Of a stretch of DNA of 64,000 nt, positions 16,903-25,290 are shown in pieces. The notes beneath the pieces are model-generated. The model searched no databases. It was given only the letters and a program-made list of their open reading frames with translations, and was not told the DNA's origin. Position numbers and translations under genes: made by a program. This DNA comes from Bacillota bacterium (GTDB lineage: Bacteria; Bacillota; Clostridia; Lachnospirales; Lachnospiraceae): the NCBI GenBank assembly GCA_023392535.1, contig JAEVYY010000019.1, positions 201,373 to 265,372 of the forward strand. Reading direction: 5' to 3'. Numbering within the stretch: position 1 is the first letter of the stretch; each line of letters opens with the position of its first letter.

Positions 16903-18615
16903 TCACACGACCAATCTGTCTTTATTTAATTTTACATATTCCACGATATCGCCAATATTCCGAAAAGAATCTATAAGAAAATAGTCAATCCCAAATTCCA
17001 TATGGAATGCTTCTTCCAACTTTACAATGAAAGAAGCATACATCAAGGAGTTGATGCCTAAAGATTTTAATTCTGTACCTTTACTAACACTGGTATCTTT
17101 GCACTTTATTATTTGATCAATGACTTTTAATACTCCATTTAGAATGAAATCGTCGCTATTATCATTACCTTTCGCTTTTATAATGTTTTTTGCATAATAT
17201 GTCTTTAATTGTTCTTTTTTACTAATCTTACCACTAGAAGTATAGAGGAATTGATCCGTTCTAATATATTTAGAAGGAATCATATAATCCGGTAAAAATC
17301 GTTCCAAATTACTTCTTATTTCATCCTCTGGAATATCACTATTACTTTTATAAAATGATATAAGAAGATTACTTTTTTCGTCATAACAAGTGACCGATTG
17401 TAAAATGGCAGCAATATTTTCTATAACAGCATCTATTTCATCCAATTCAATGCGATGACCCAGAATTTTTACCTGAGAATCTTTACGACCGCAATATAAT
17501 AATTTACCATTCTTGTCGTACTGTCCCAAATCTCCTGTACAGTATATTCTAATTTTTTGATACTGTTTGAATGCCTTATCCGTCTGTTCTCTATTATTTA
17601 AATAACCAAGCGCCAGTCCATCTCCACTAATGCATATTTCTCCGATCTCTCCCCTGGGAACAATCTGTAAATTCTGATCCATTAGATAAATTTCTGTATT
17701 GCCTAGAGCAACTCCAATATCTGTATAGGGTGAATTGGTCAAGTCACTTATTGTAGAATAAATAGTCGTCTCCGTTGGGCCGTAACCATTGTATATTTTA
17801 GCATTCGTTTTTTTCTGTAGCAGCTTTCGTAAAGAATTAGGAAATTTCTCCCCTCCGAGTATAATAACGGACAGTTGCTTTAAGCTCTCAAGATCTTTAT
17901 CCACAGCAATAAGCATTTGAAGTCTTGCTGGTGTACTTTGATACATATCGGCCTTATAGTCTTTCAATAGTCTTAGCATACTTTTTGGATTCTTGCAGGC
18001 ATAATCATCTGCTATTACAACATTTACCCCTTCCCATAAAGCCAAAATAGTTTCGACAAAGAAAATATCAAAAGAGCAACTTGTAAATGAGACAACCGTG
18101 TTAGCTGATTGAAAATCTATTATTTTTGGCACCGAATTGATGACATTTAATAATCCAATTCTTGTAACTTGAACAGCCTTTGGTTTGCCTGTAGAACCGG
18201 ATGTATATAAGATATAAGCGACATCATGGACAAATTTACTTGAAGTTCTTATCATTGTATTTTCATTGGTATCCATCTCATCCATACATATTTTTTGCAT
18301 TATTTCTATATCCAGAGTTGTTGCAGATGATGTAATTGCTGTTTTAATATTGGCATTGTCAATCATATACTGTAATCTTGCTTTGGGCAGGGATAAGTCT
18401 AATAATAAATAGGGAATATTACTTTCTAGACATGCCAATATTGTTGCAATAAGGTCTTTTTCTCGAGGAAACGCAATGGCTACGACCAGATTTTCGCTTT
18501 CTTCAATCCATTCGTTCATTATTTTTTTTATAAAATCCACTCGTTGCTGCAATGCCCCTGGAGTATAAACATCATTGCCACAAATTAAAAAACCCTTGAT
18601 TTTTTTGTTCACCAT
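16903..18615 (-). CDS. Stand-alone NRPS adenylation-carrier didomain protein, glycine-like code
   Basis: 570 residues. The adenylation domain has core A3 LYTSGSTGKPKA (residues 136-147), A5 YGPTE (278-282), A7 YCTGDLG (358-364), A8 GRKDSQVKILGHRIEL (376-391) and A10 TSSGKISKKEQL. A carrier domain ends the protein, with the phosphopantetheine Ser at about 523 (LGINSLM). There is no condensation or thioesterase domain, so loaded amino acid must be passed on by partner proteins. By hand alignment the ten specificity residues read D-I-V-Q-I-G-G-I-Y-K, closest to the known glycine code DILQLGLIWK. The N-terminus is shorter than usual (about 20-30 residues missing). Start ATG with AAAGGAG. Confidence 0.9.
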   Translation of the reverse strand: MVNKKIKGFLICGNDVYTPGALQQRVDFIKKIMNEWIEESENLVVAIAFPREKDLIATILACLESNIPYLLLDLSLPKARLQYMIDNANIKTAITSSATTLDIEIMQKICMDEMDTNENTMIRTSSKFVHDVAYILYTSGSTGKPKAVQVTRIGLLNVINSVPKIIDFQSANTVVSFTSCSFDIFFVETILALWEGVNVVIADDYACKNPKSMLRLLKDYKADMYQSTPARLQMLIAVDKDLESLKQLSVIILGGEKFPNSLRKLLQKKTNAKIYNGYGPTETTIYSTISDLTNSPYTDIGVALGNTEIYLMDQNLQIVPRGEIGEICISGDGLALGYLNNREQTDKAFKQYQKIRIYCTGDLGQYDKNGKLLYCGRKDSQVKILGHRIELDEIDAVIENIAAILQSVTCYDEKSNLLISFYKSNSDIPEDEIRSNLERFLPDYMIPSKYIRTDQFLYTSSGKISKKEQLKTYYAKNIIKAKGNDNSDDFILNGVLKVIDQIIKCKDTSVSKGTELKSLGINSLMYASFIVKLEEAFHMEFGIDYFLIDSFRNIGDIVEYVKLNKDRLVV

Positions 18616-18661
18616 TACTATTCTCCTTTCAAAGTAACTTTTTTTGTAATTTATTTTATTA

Positions 18662-18670
18662 ATTATAGCA
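18662..18670 (-). promoter_or_regulatory. Extended -10 promoter of the NRPS-like operon
   Basis: On the minus strand TGC-TATAAT, about 50 bases upstream of the ATG at 18615; no good -35 box, so activation or starvation control is possible. Confidence 0.45.
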
Positions 18671-18874
18671 ATGCCTTTTGGGAATTTCTACCAAAATTTT
18701 AACTAATTTTTTGTTTTAAATTACTATACTATAAGTATTTTTTTACAAATATAAATATTTTTTATTTTTTAATCTACAATTATTCTTATAAACTGACATT
18801 TATTATTTACCACAATAGTTGAATTACATTTTCTGAACTATTACCATTGTTCGAGGGCGATAAATAAGGATTTG

Positions 18875-18903
18875 TTGAATTTTTTTGTCATAAATAGTAT
18901 ACT
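18875..18903 (+). promoter_or_regulatory. Promoter of pflA
   Basis: TTGAAT, 17-base spacer, TATACT. Confidence 0.6.
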
Positions 18904-18981
18904 GATATTGTTGCTGGTAATGCTAGTATAGAATCATGAATAACATTAAGAACCAGCTATTGCAAAATCGGAGGTCTTATT

Positions 18982-19737
18982 ATGAAAGGAAGAATTCATT
19001 CTTTAGAAAGTTTTGGAACCGTTGATGGTCCTGGCGTACGTTTTGTCGTATTTTTGCAAGGTTGTCCTATGCGTTGTGCTTATTGTCATAATCCGGATAC
19101 CTGGGAAATGAATGGTGGCAAACTTATGGATGTATCGGAGATCATAGATGCATTTGAAAGGAATCGGGGATATTATACAGAAGGTGGAATCACCGTGACT
19201 GGTGGCGAACCCCTCTTACAGATTGAATTTTTAATAGAATTATTTACAGAATGTAAAGATCGTAATATTCATACTTGTATTGACACATCCGGAATTACTT
19301 ATCATCCGGAAAATGTAAAATATATAGAACAGTTAGATAAGCTAATGTCTCTTACGGATCTCATTATGCTTGATATTAAACATATTGATCCGAAGAAGCA
19401 TATCGATCTTACTTCACAGCCAAATGATAATATTTTGGCTTTTGCTAAATATCTGGATTCCAGAAACGTGACCCTATGGATTCGCCATGTTGTGGTTCCA
19501 GGTATTACGGATGAAGATGAATATTTATTTAAATTAGGCTATTTTATCGGAGGACTATCCAATCTGAAAGCCCTTGATGTCCTTCCATACCACACTATGG
19601 GAAAAGCAAAATATGATAGCTTAGGTATGGAATACAAACTAAAAGATGTACCCGATATGGATAAAAAGAAGACTTTAGAAAAAAAACAAGTTATTTTGGA
19701 TGGCATAAAGAAACGCCGCGGCGAAGCCAAAAATTAA
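18982..19737 (+). CDS. pflA: Pyruvate formate-lyase activating enzyme
   Basis: 251 residues, standard length. The radical SAM cluster motif CxxxCxxC is RCAYCHNPDTW, preceded by VFLQGCPMRCAYC near residue 30, and TVTGGEPLLQ near 71 is the SAM-binding GGE motif. It puts the glycyl radical on pyruvate formate-lyase using S-adenosylmethionine and flavodoxin or ferredoxin electrons. The lyase gene itself is not in the window. RBS GGAGGT. Followed by a ferredoxin gene. Confidence 0.93.
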   Translation: MKGRIHSLESFGTVDGPGVRFVVFLQGCPMRCAYCHNPDTWEMNGGKLMDVSEIIDAFERNRGYYTEGGITVTGGEPLLQIEFLIELFTECKDRNIHTCIDTSGITYHPENVKYIEQLDKLMSLTDLIMLDIKHIDPKKHIDLTSQPNDNILAFAKYLDSRNVTLWIRHVVVPGITDEDEYLFKLGYFIGGLSNLKALDVLPYHTMGKAKYDSLGMEYKLKDVPDMDKKKTLEKKQVILDGIKKRRGEAKN

Positions 19738-19784
19738 CACTCAACTTTTTCTTATAAGCATAAATATTTGCTTGTATTCCTTAG

Positions 19785-19790
19785 TATAAT
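19785..19790 (+). promoter_or_regulatory. Possible -10 box for the ferredoxin gene
   Basis: TATAAT about 75 bases upstream of the ferredoxin start; no convincing -35. Confidence 0.35.
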
Positions 19791-19864
19791 GTATTAGAAT
19801 AATATTTGGAATTGATAATAAAATATCAATCAATAAATTTGTATATTCTAAGGAGGATAACGTT

Positions 19865-20035
19865 ATGGCATATCAAATTAATGATGCTTGTGTGAGCTGC
19901 GGGGCTTGTGAAGCACAGTGTCCAGTCGGTGCTATCAGTATGGGAGATGCTCACTTCGAAATCGATGCAGATCAATGCATCAGCTGTGGAGCATGCGCAG
20001 GTGCTTGCCCTACTGGTTCTATTTCAGAAGCATAA
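19865..20035 (+). CDS. 2[4Fe-4S] ferredoxin
   Basis: 56 residues, the classic clostridial length. Two CxxCxxCxxxCP cluster sites: CVSCGACEAQCP (residues 9-20) and CISCGACAGACP (38-49). Small electron carrier of fermentative metabolism, and it can serve pflA-type radical SAM enzymes. RBS AGGAGGA precedes the ATG. Followed by an intrinsic terminator. Confidence 0.95.
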   Translation: MAYQINDACVSCGACEAQCPVGAISMGDAHFEIDADQCISCGACAGACPTGSISEA

Positions 20036-20045
20036 TAGCCAGTTC

Positions 20046-20076
20046 AAAAAGCATTCAGAATATTGAATGCTTTTTT
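20046..20076 (+). terminator. Intrinsic terminator after ferredoxin
   Basis: GCATTCA (20051-20057) pairs with TGAATGC (20064-20070), flanked by A-run and TTTTTT. It overlaps the stop of the convergent MerR-like gene. Confidence 0.85.
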
Positions 20077-20696
20077 CTTTCATTTTCCTGTATTGCTTTC
20101 TTGGCTTTCCGTTTATTTCGCAGAAGTTCATCGACCTGCCTAAAATGCTCTTCTTCTCTTTTTAGACGCTCTTCTTCTCTTTTATCTTCTTTTTCTTCCT
20201 GTATCCTGAATTGATAATCCAATTCTTTCATAATGCTTTCTTTCATCTCATCATAAATTTCTCTCGTATTTTCCTTTACTGCCTCTCCTATCATCTGCTT
20301 TAACAGATATTGAAGACGCATTGCTTTTTCATTTGTATGTTCACCAAGATTGTATGACACCATCTCTTTCTTACTCTTCTCTTCAGGAATGGGATCTTTA
20401 ATCATTATATTTATTTTTCTATCTTCGTGTACATATTCCTTGTCGACATCTTTTTGATGCTCAACAACATTTAAATTCTTATCCAAAATTCTGCGGATAG
20501 CTTTTAATTGTATTCCTTCATCCTTTAATTGTTTGATACGTATAAATTTATCAACATCTTCTTTTGTATAGTAACGATGTCCCAGTTCGTTCCTCTTGAT
20601 CCGGATACCTAATTCTTCTTCCCAATAACGTAAAACATGGTTCTCGACATTTACTTTCTTTGCAGCATCTGTTATCAGATAATATACTTCTCCCAT
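20055..20696 (-). CDS. MerR-like helix-turn-helix protein with C-terminal coiled coil
   Basis: 213 residues. The N-terminal MerR-type helix-turn-helix is LITDAAKKVNVENHVLRYWE...GHRYYTKEDVDKFIRIKQL (residues 7-60), followed by a long charged helical part (120-205: EEKEDKREEERLKREEEHF). Such DNA-binding plus coiled-coil proteins, related to the RacA type, are frequent in clostridia; a structural or regulatory role is possible. Lies about 130 bases downstream of dnaB in the same direction, with a terminator in between. Confidence 0.75.
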   Translation of the reverse strand: MGEVYYLITDAAKKVNVENHVLRYWEEELGIRIKRNELGHRYYTKEDVDKFIRIKQLKDEGIQLKAIRRILDKNLNVVEHQKDVDKEYVHEDRKINIMIKDPIPEEKSKKEMVSYNLGEHTNEKAMRLQYLLKQMIGEAVKENTREIYDEMKESIMKELDYQFRIQEEKEDKREEERLKREEEHFRQVDELLRNKRKAKKAIQENERKKHSIF

Positions 20697-20761
20697 TTTG
20701 TATACCCCTTTCTTTTATAAAATAGCGAATGAATCGCTATAACAACAGGCCTTTTCCAGAC

Positions 20762-20796
20762 AAAAAAAGGACTGGTCATCCCATAACCTGTCCTCT
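20762..20796 (-). terminator. Intrinsic terminator after dnaB
   Basis: On the minus strand AGGACAGGT ... ACCAGTCCT stem (one mismatch) followed by TTTTTTT. Confidence 0.75.
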
Positions 20797-20825
20797 TTTG
20801 TATGATTATATTCAATCTTTCAGTA

Positions 20826-22163
20826 TTATTTCTGCATATTTGCGAATTTTGTATAATCCGGTAACCATACAAGCTGTATCGTTCCAATCGGACCATTTCT
20901 CTGCTTTGCAATAATTATCTCAGCAATATTTTTAAGTTCCGTATCATGATTATAGTAATCATCACGATAGATGAACATAACAACATCCGCATCCTGCTCA
21001 ATTGCTCCCGATTCACGAAGGTCAGAAAGCATCGGTCTGTGATCTGGTCTTTGCTCCACCGCACGGCTCAACTGTGACAATGCTACGACAGGAACACTTA
21101 GCTCTCTCGCTAAAGATTTTAAAGAGCGGGATATATCCGATATCTCCTGTTGCCTAGAATCACCCTTTCCGCTGCCTGACATCAACTGTAAGTAATCAAT
21201 AATTATGATAGCAAGATTATGCTCCAGTTTGTATTTCCTACATTTAGAACGTAATTCCGCGATACTAATTCCTGGAGTATCATCTATGATTAAATTGGAC
21301 TTTCCAATTACACCTGCACTTTCTATTAACTTTTCCCAATCCTGATCCGATAAATTACCAGTTCTTATCTTCTGAGAATCTACTTTGGATTCCAAAGAAA
21401 ACAAACGGTTTACCAATTGTTCTTTTGACATTTCCAGGCTAAATATCGCAACTGTTTTATTTTCATGAAATGCCATATATTGTGCTATATTCAAAACAAA
21501 GGCGGTCTTTCCCATAGATGGCCTTGCCGCTATTAAGATAAGATCTGATGGTTGCATTCCAGCTGTTCTAAAATCAAGATCTATAAATCCTGTCGGAATC
21601 CCAGTCACCGCACCTTTATTTTTTGATGCCTGCTCTATTTTATCCATTGCATTGATTACTACCTGTCTGATTGGAACGAACTCGCCTGCATTGCGCTTTT
21701 GAACCAGTTCAAATGTCTTCTTTTCTGTTTCCTCCAAGATGACTTCCAGACTTTCTTTTCCGATATAGCATGTATTTGCAATTTCCTCGTTTAAACGTAT
21801 TAGTTTTCGTAGCGTCGCCTTTTCGGCAACAATACTTGCATAATATTTTACATTAGCAGATGTAGGAACGGCGGTTATCAAATCTCTCACAAACTCAAGA
21901 CTGCTCACTTCCGGAGGAACATCTTTTTCACGTAATTTGTCCTGGAGTGTAACAAGATCCACCGGTTTTCCCTCATCATTCAATTCCACCATAGTTTGAA
22001 ACAGAATCCCATATTGTTTACTATAAAAATCTTCTTCACTTACAATCTCAGTCGCTGCCACAATTGCTTCCCTGTCTATAATCATAGACCCGACTACAGA
22101 CTGTTCTGCTTCAATACTATGTGGTAATACTCTTTTTAAGACAGCCTCTTCCATTCCAGCCAT
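20826..22163 (-). CDS. dnaB: Replicative DNA helicase DnaB
   Basis: 445 residues, full length. N-terminal primase-interaction domain (residues 1-155: PHSIEAEQSVVGSMIIDREA), then the RecA-like domain with Walker A ARPSMGKTAFVLN near residue 215, Walker B LIIIDYLQLM near 320, and a C-terminal VMFIYRDDYY motif. Unwinds DNA at the fork. Co-transcribed after rplI and gdpP, a common order in clostridia. Confidence 0.97.
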   Translation of the reverse strand: MAGMEEAVLKRVLPHSIEAEQSVVGSMIIDREAIVAATEIVSEEDFYSKQYGILFQTMVELNDEGKPVDLVTLQDKLREKDVPPEVSSLEFVRDLITAVPTSANVKYYASIVAEKATLRKLIRLNEEIANTCYIGKESLEVILEETEKKTFELVQKRNAGEFVPIRQVVINAMDKIEQASKNKGAVTGIPTGFIDLDFRTAGMQPSDLILIAARPSMGKTAFVLNIAQYMAFHENKTVAIFSLEMSKEQLVNRLFSLESKVDSQKIRTGNLSDQDWEKLIESAGVIGKSNLIIDDTPGISIAELRSKCRKYKLEHNLAIIIIDYLQLMSGSGKGDSRQQEISDISRSLKSLARELSVPVVALSQLSRAVEQRPDHRPMLSDLRESGAIEQDADVVMFIYRDDYYNHDTELKNIAEIIIAKQRNGPIGTIQLVWLPDYTKFANMQK

Positions 22164-22177
22164 GTGCGACCTCCGAC

Positions 22178-22627
22178 CTATTTTTCCTCTTCTACCTTCA
22201 CTTTCAATTTAGCACTGACTTTTGGATGCAGCTTCACCATTACTTCATATACACCAAGATTCTTAATCGGCTCAGAGACCTGAATCTTTTTCTTATCTAT
22301 TTCCATTTTTTCTTGTTCCAAAGCCGCTTTGGCTATTTCCTTAGAAGAGATAGTTCCGAATGTCTTACCATTCTCACCTGTTTTTATCTTTACTACAACC
22401 GTTATCTGTTCAATCTTTTTAGCAAATTCCAACGCCCCTTCCAAAATTTCCTGAGCAACCTTTTCATCATTCGCCTTTTGCAGCTTCAGATCATTCAGAT
22501 TTTTAGAATTTGCCTCTAATCCAAGTTTTTTTGGAATTACAAAGTTACGTGCATAACCATCATTAATTTCAACTGTTTCCCCTTTTTTTCCCAACGTTTT
22601 TACATCTTGTAATAATATAACTTTCAT
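22178..22627 (-). CDS. rplI: 50S ribosomal protein L9
   Basis: 149 residues, full length. N-terminal rRNA-binding domain (MKVILLQDVKTLGKKGETVE, ARNFVIPKKLG) and C-terminal domain joined by a long helix (residues 40-75). Between gdpP and dnaB. RBS AGGAG. Confidence 0.97.
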   Translation of the reverse strand: MKVILLQDVKTLGKKGETVEINDGYARNFVIPKKLGLEANSKNLNDLKLQKANDEKVAQEILEGALEFAKKIEQITVVVKIKTGENGKTFGTISSKEIAKAALEQEKMEIDKKKIQVSEPIKNLGVYEVMVKLHPKVSAKLKVKVEEEK

Positions 22628-22690
22628 AATTCACTCCTATCTGCAGTTTCTATGACTATCGCTAGAACAAACCAGGAACTTTAAAAGTAC

Positions 22691-24736
22691 CTATAGTTCG
22701 CCTTCTTCAGCCATGGTATCCAGCGTAGTCTTAATCATATCAATTGCTTGTATCACTGTCATTTCTTCCAATTGCGCACCAGCTATGTTCATATGACCAC
22801 CTCCGCCAATGCGTTCCATAATAATTTGCACATTGATTTCATCAATGGACCGTGCGCTGATATATATTTTATCCTGATACTCCGTAAATATAAAACTTGC
22901 CTTAATTCCCTTTATGTCAAGTAATTCATTTGCTGCCTGAGCCCCTACTATTGTCGGACTCTCAATATTTTCACTAGGGCAAATGGATATTGCATAAGCA
23001 TTCCGATAAATCTCTGCATGTCTGACCGCTTCTGCCTTTGCTTTATATTCGTCTGCATCTTCCCGAAATAATTTGCGCACTCTTGTTACATCAGCTCCGC
23101 TTCTTCTTAAAAAAGCGGCTGCCTCAAAAGTACGAACGCCTGTCTTTGCGACAAAATTATTGGTATCTATGATGATTCCGGAATACAGACAATCCGCTTC
23201 ATTACTCTTGATTTTAATACCATCTCCGATATATTGCAGAATCTCTGCCACCATTTCACATGCACTTGACGCATACGGTTCCACATAAGATAATGTTGCA
23301 TTTTCAATCATTTCAGAACCTTGTCTGTGATGATCTAATACAACAATGCTCTTGCAGATACGAAGCAGTTCCGGACATTCCGTTATGGTAGGTCTATTCA
23401 CATCAACTACAACTAAAACCGTATTGCTGCCAGCTACCTCAACTGCCTGCTGGCTATTTAAAAACATATTTTCTTCATAGTCAGAGTGATTCAGAAATAA
23501 TTCCTGTAATGGCTTTACGGATGTAGAAACTTCATTAATTACAATATGTGCTTTTCTCTCCAGTTCTCTCGCAATACAATAAACGCCTATTGCTGCACCA
23601 AAACTATCAACATCTGTCAATCTATGACCCATAACAATTACTTTGTCTTTTCCTGAAATTATTTCCTTCAGAGCATGAGCCTTGACACGAGCTTTAACAC
23701 GCGTATTTTTCTCAACCTGTTGGCTCTTTCCGCCATAGTAAACAATTGACTCTGGTGTCTTAACGACTGCCTGATCACCACCACGTCCCAATGCCAAATC
23801 AATAGATGTCCTGGCAAATTCATAATTCTGTGAGTAAGTAAGACCATCCAATCCTATACCAATGCTGAGTGTAACAGACATTTCGTTCCCTATATTAACA
23901 GTCTTAACATCTTCCAATAAATCAAATCTGACTTCCTGTAATTGTCGTAAGGATTTCTTACGTAAAACAACAAAATATTTATCTCTTTCTGTCTTTTTTA
24001 TAATACCATCAATAGACGCGATATACTTATTGACCTTTCTGTCTATTAACGCAATTAAAAGCGATCTTCTAACTTCCTCCACGCTATCCAGCGCTTCTTC
24101 ATAATTATCCAAATAGATAAGACCGACGGCAAGACTTTGATCATCATTTTCCTGCAATGCAAAATTTAGTGCAGTCTCATCAAATAAATAGAGCGCAATT
24201 AAATAACCTTCATAATCTGCCGCTTCAATAATTTCACTGTTCTCAGCCATTTCTTTTAACGATATTTTTTTTAACTTAGCAAGAAAATTATTATTCTCAT
24301 ATTCTAATTCAACTTCCGTCTCATCTAGTTCCCCAGGCAATTTATCCTTTGAAATACTAGGAAACAGAGAAATAATTGATTTTTTATACCCTTTGTCCTT
24401 ATGAATCACTGCTTCAAAAGCTTTATTGGTCCAAATTACTTTCCCAGAATCATCTAGAAGCGCATGTGGAAGTTCCAAATCACGCAATAACCTTCTTTGA
24501 ATCTGCCCGTATTGAGTAGCAAAACTAATTAACTCATTCATAATAATAGGACCATGATATAAAAATAGGATGCCTAATATAACAAAATAAAATAAAATAA
24601 ATACCGCTAACAATAACCCTGCTCTCAAATCTATGGAGCAGATAAGAGCATTCACCAAGGTCAGCATAATTCCCAAAATGAGACTTGCTTGTATGTATAT
24701 CTTCATCTTACCTTTTAATCTGATCTGCTTGTTCAT
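22691..24736 (-). CDS. gdpP: Cyclic-di-AMP phosphodiesterase GdpP
   Basis: About 681 residues. Two N-terminal membrane helices (near 16-55), a PAS domain (about 80-150), a degenerate GGDEF domain (about 180-300), then a DHH-DHHA1 phosphodiesterase. Manganese-binding motifs visible: VMGHRLTDVDSFGAA (near 365), VVVDVNRP, VVLDHHRQ (near 463) and GGGGHMNIAGAQ in DHHA1. Hydrolyses c-di-AMP and thus sets cell-wall and potassium homeostasis. The ATG at 24736 is chosen because the upstream in-frame ATG gives an unrelated polar N-terminus. Confidence 0.93.
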   Translation of the reverse strand: MNKQIRLKGKMKIYIQASLILGIMLTLVNALICSIDLRAGLLLAVFILFYFVILGILFLYHGPIIMNELISFATQYGQIQRRLLRDLELPHALLDDSGKVIWTNKAFEAVIHKDKGYKKSIISLFPSISKDKLPGELDETEVELEYENNNFLAKLKKISLKEMAENSEIIEAADYEGYLIALYLFDETALNFALQENDDQSLAVGLIYLDNYEEALDSVEEVRRSLLIALIDRKVNKYIASIDGIIKKTERDKYFVVLRKKSLRQLQEVRFDLLEDVKTVNIGNEMSVTLSIGIGLDGLTYSQNYEFARTSIDLALGRGGDQAVVKTPESIVYYGGKSQQVEKNTRVKARVKAHALKEIISGKDKVIVMGHRLTDVDSFGAAIGVYCIARELERKAHIVINEVSTSVKPLQELFLNHSDYEENMFLNSQQAVEVAGSNTVLVVVDVNRPTITECPELLRICKSIVVLDHHRQGSEMIENATLSYVEPYASSACEMVAEILQYIGDGIKIKSNEADCLYSGIIIDTNNFVAKTGVRTFEAAAFLRRSGADVTRVRKLFREDADEYKAKAEAVRHAEIYRNAYAISICPSENIESPTIVGAQAANELLDIKGIKASFIFTEYQDKIYISARSIDEINVQIIMERIGGGGHMNIAGAQLEEMTVIQAIDMIKTTLDTMAEEGEL

Positions 24737-25087
24737 AACTTTACCCCATAATTCGCACGATTTGTCCGATCGTCTGCATTTCAAATAGAAAAACAGCTCT
24801 TTTTTCCAGATACCTCGTCCCGATAGCTTACATTATATCATTATACTACGTAATGTGCCATACTTTAATTTCCACATTCTTCGACCTAAAGTAAGTCTAT
24901 CATACACTACAGCCCCCATTCCATACATCCAGTCATGACTAATGTTGTCATTTCATGTCATCTCTTTTTGTATTCCCCTTCAAATAAGATTTCATGTTAC
25001 TTATCCGCCTTTATTATTGTTCAAAAGCCTGTAACATAATGGTAGCACTTACATATGATATAAGAGACCCTAGCGAGGTGATTTTTT
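24737..25087. other. Intergenic region upstream of gdpP
   Basis: 351 bases between divergent gdpP and the DUF6774-like gene. On the minus strand two overlapping TATAAT-like boxes near 24832-24845 may drive gdpP. Otherwise I see no gene or RNA. Confidence 0.4.
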
Positions 25088-25285
25088 TTGGATGAATGTG
25101 AATTAGTAACTTTTATTAGCGCAGTTGCATGTACCATATCTAGAACATGTTCTGATGATGAATTATCTTTGTTATCTACTATCTTTAATCAACTTGGAGA
25201 CTCTTTAGCGACAATTTTGGCTAAAAGAGCCTTATGCAATGAATCTACCAAAACGGAACCTGAAGATCCGGAATTGCAACGTTGA
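25088..25285 (+). CDS. Small DUF6774-like protein
   Basis: 65 residues, starting with TTG after CGAGGTG. Sequence MDECELVTFISAVACTISRT and LSLLSTIFNQLGDSLATI matches a short conserved Lachnospiraceae protein family of unknown function. Two Cys (residues 4 and 15, plus 21) and an amphipathic helix. Converges on the radical SAM gene with 5 bases between. Confidence 0.7.
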   Translation: MDECELVTFISAVACTISRTCSDDELSLLSTIFNQLGDSLATILAKRALCNESTKTEPEDPELQR

Positions 25286-25290
25286 AGAAC

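Larger units (their letters stand above)
18616..18981. other. Intergenic region between divergent NRPS operon and pflA
   Basis: AT-rich region of 366 bases. It holds an extended -10 (TG-N-TATAAT) for the minus-strand operon and a TTGAAT/TATACT promoter for pflA (listed separately). No further gene or RNA element is visible. Confidence 0.6.

Noticed and set aside
22121..22519. 132-codon plus-strand frame over rplI
   Set aside because: Antisense to the well-supported rplI and dnaB genes; Phe/Leu-rich shadow sequence.
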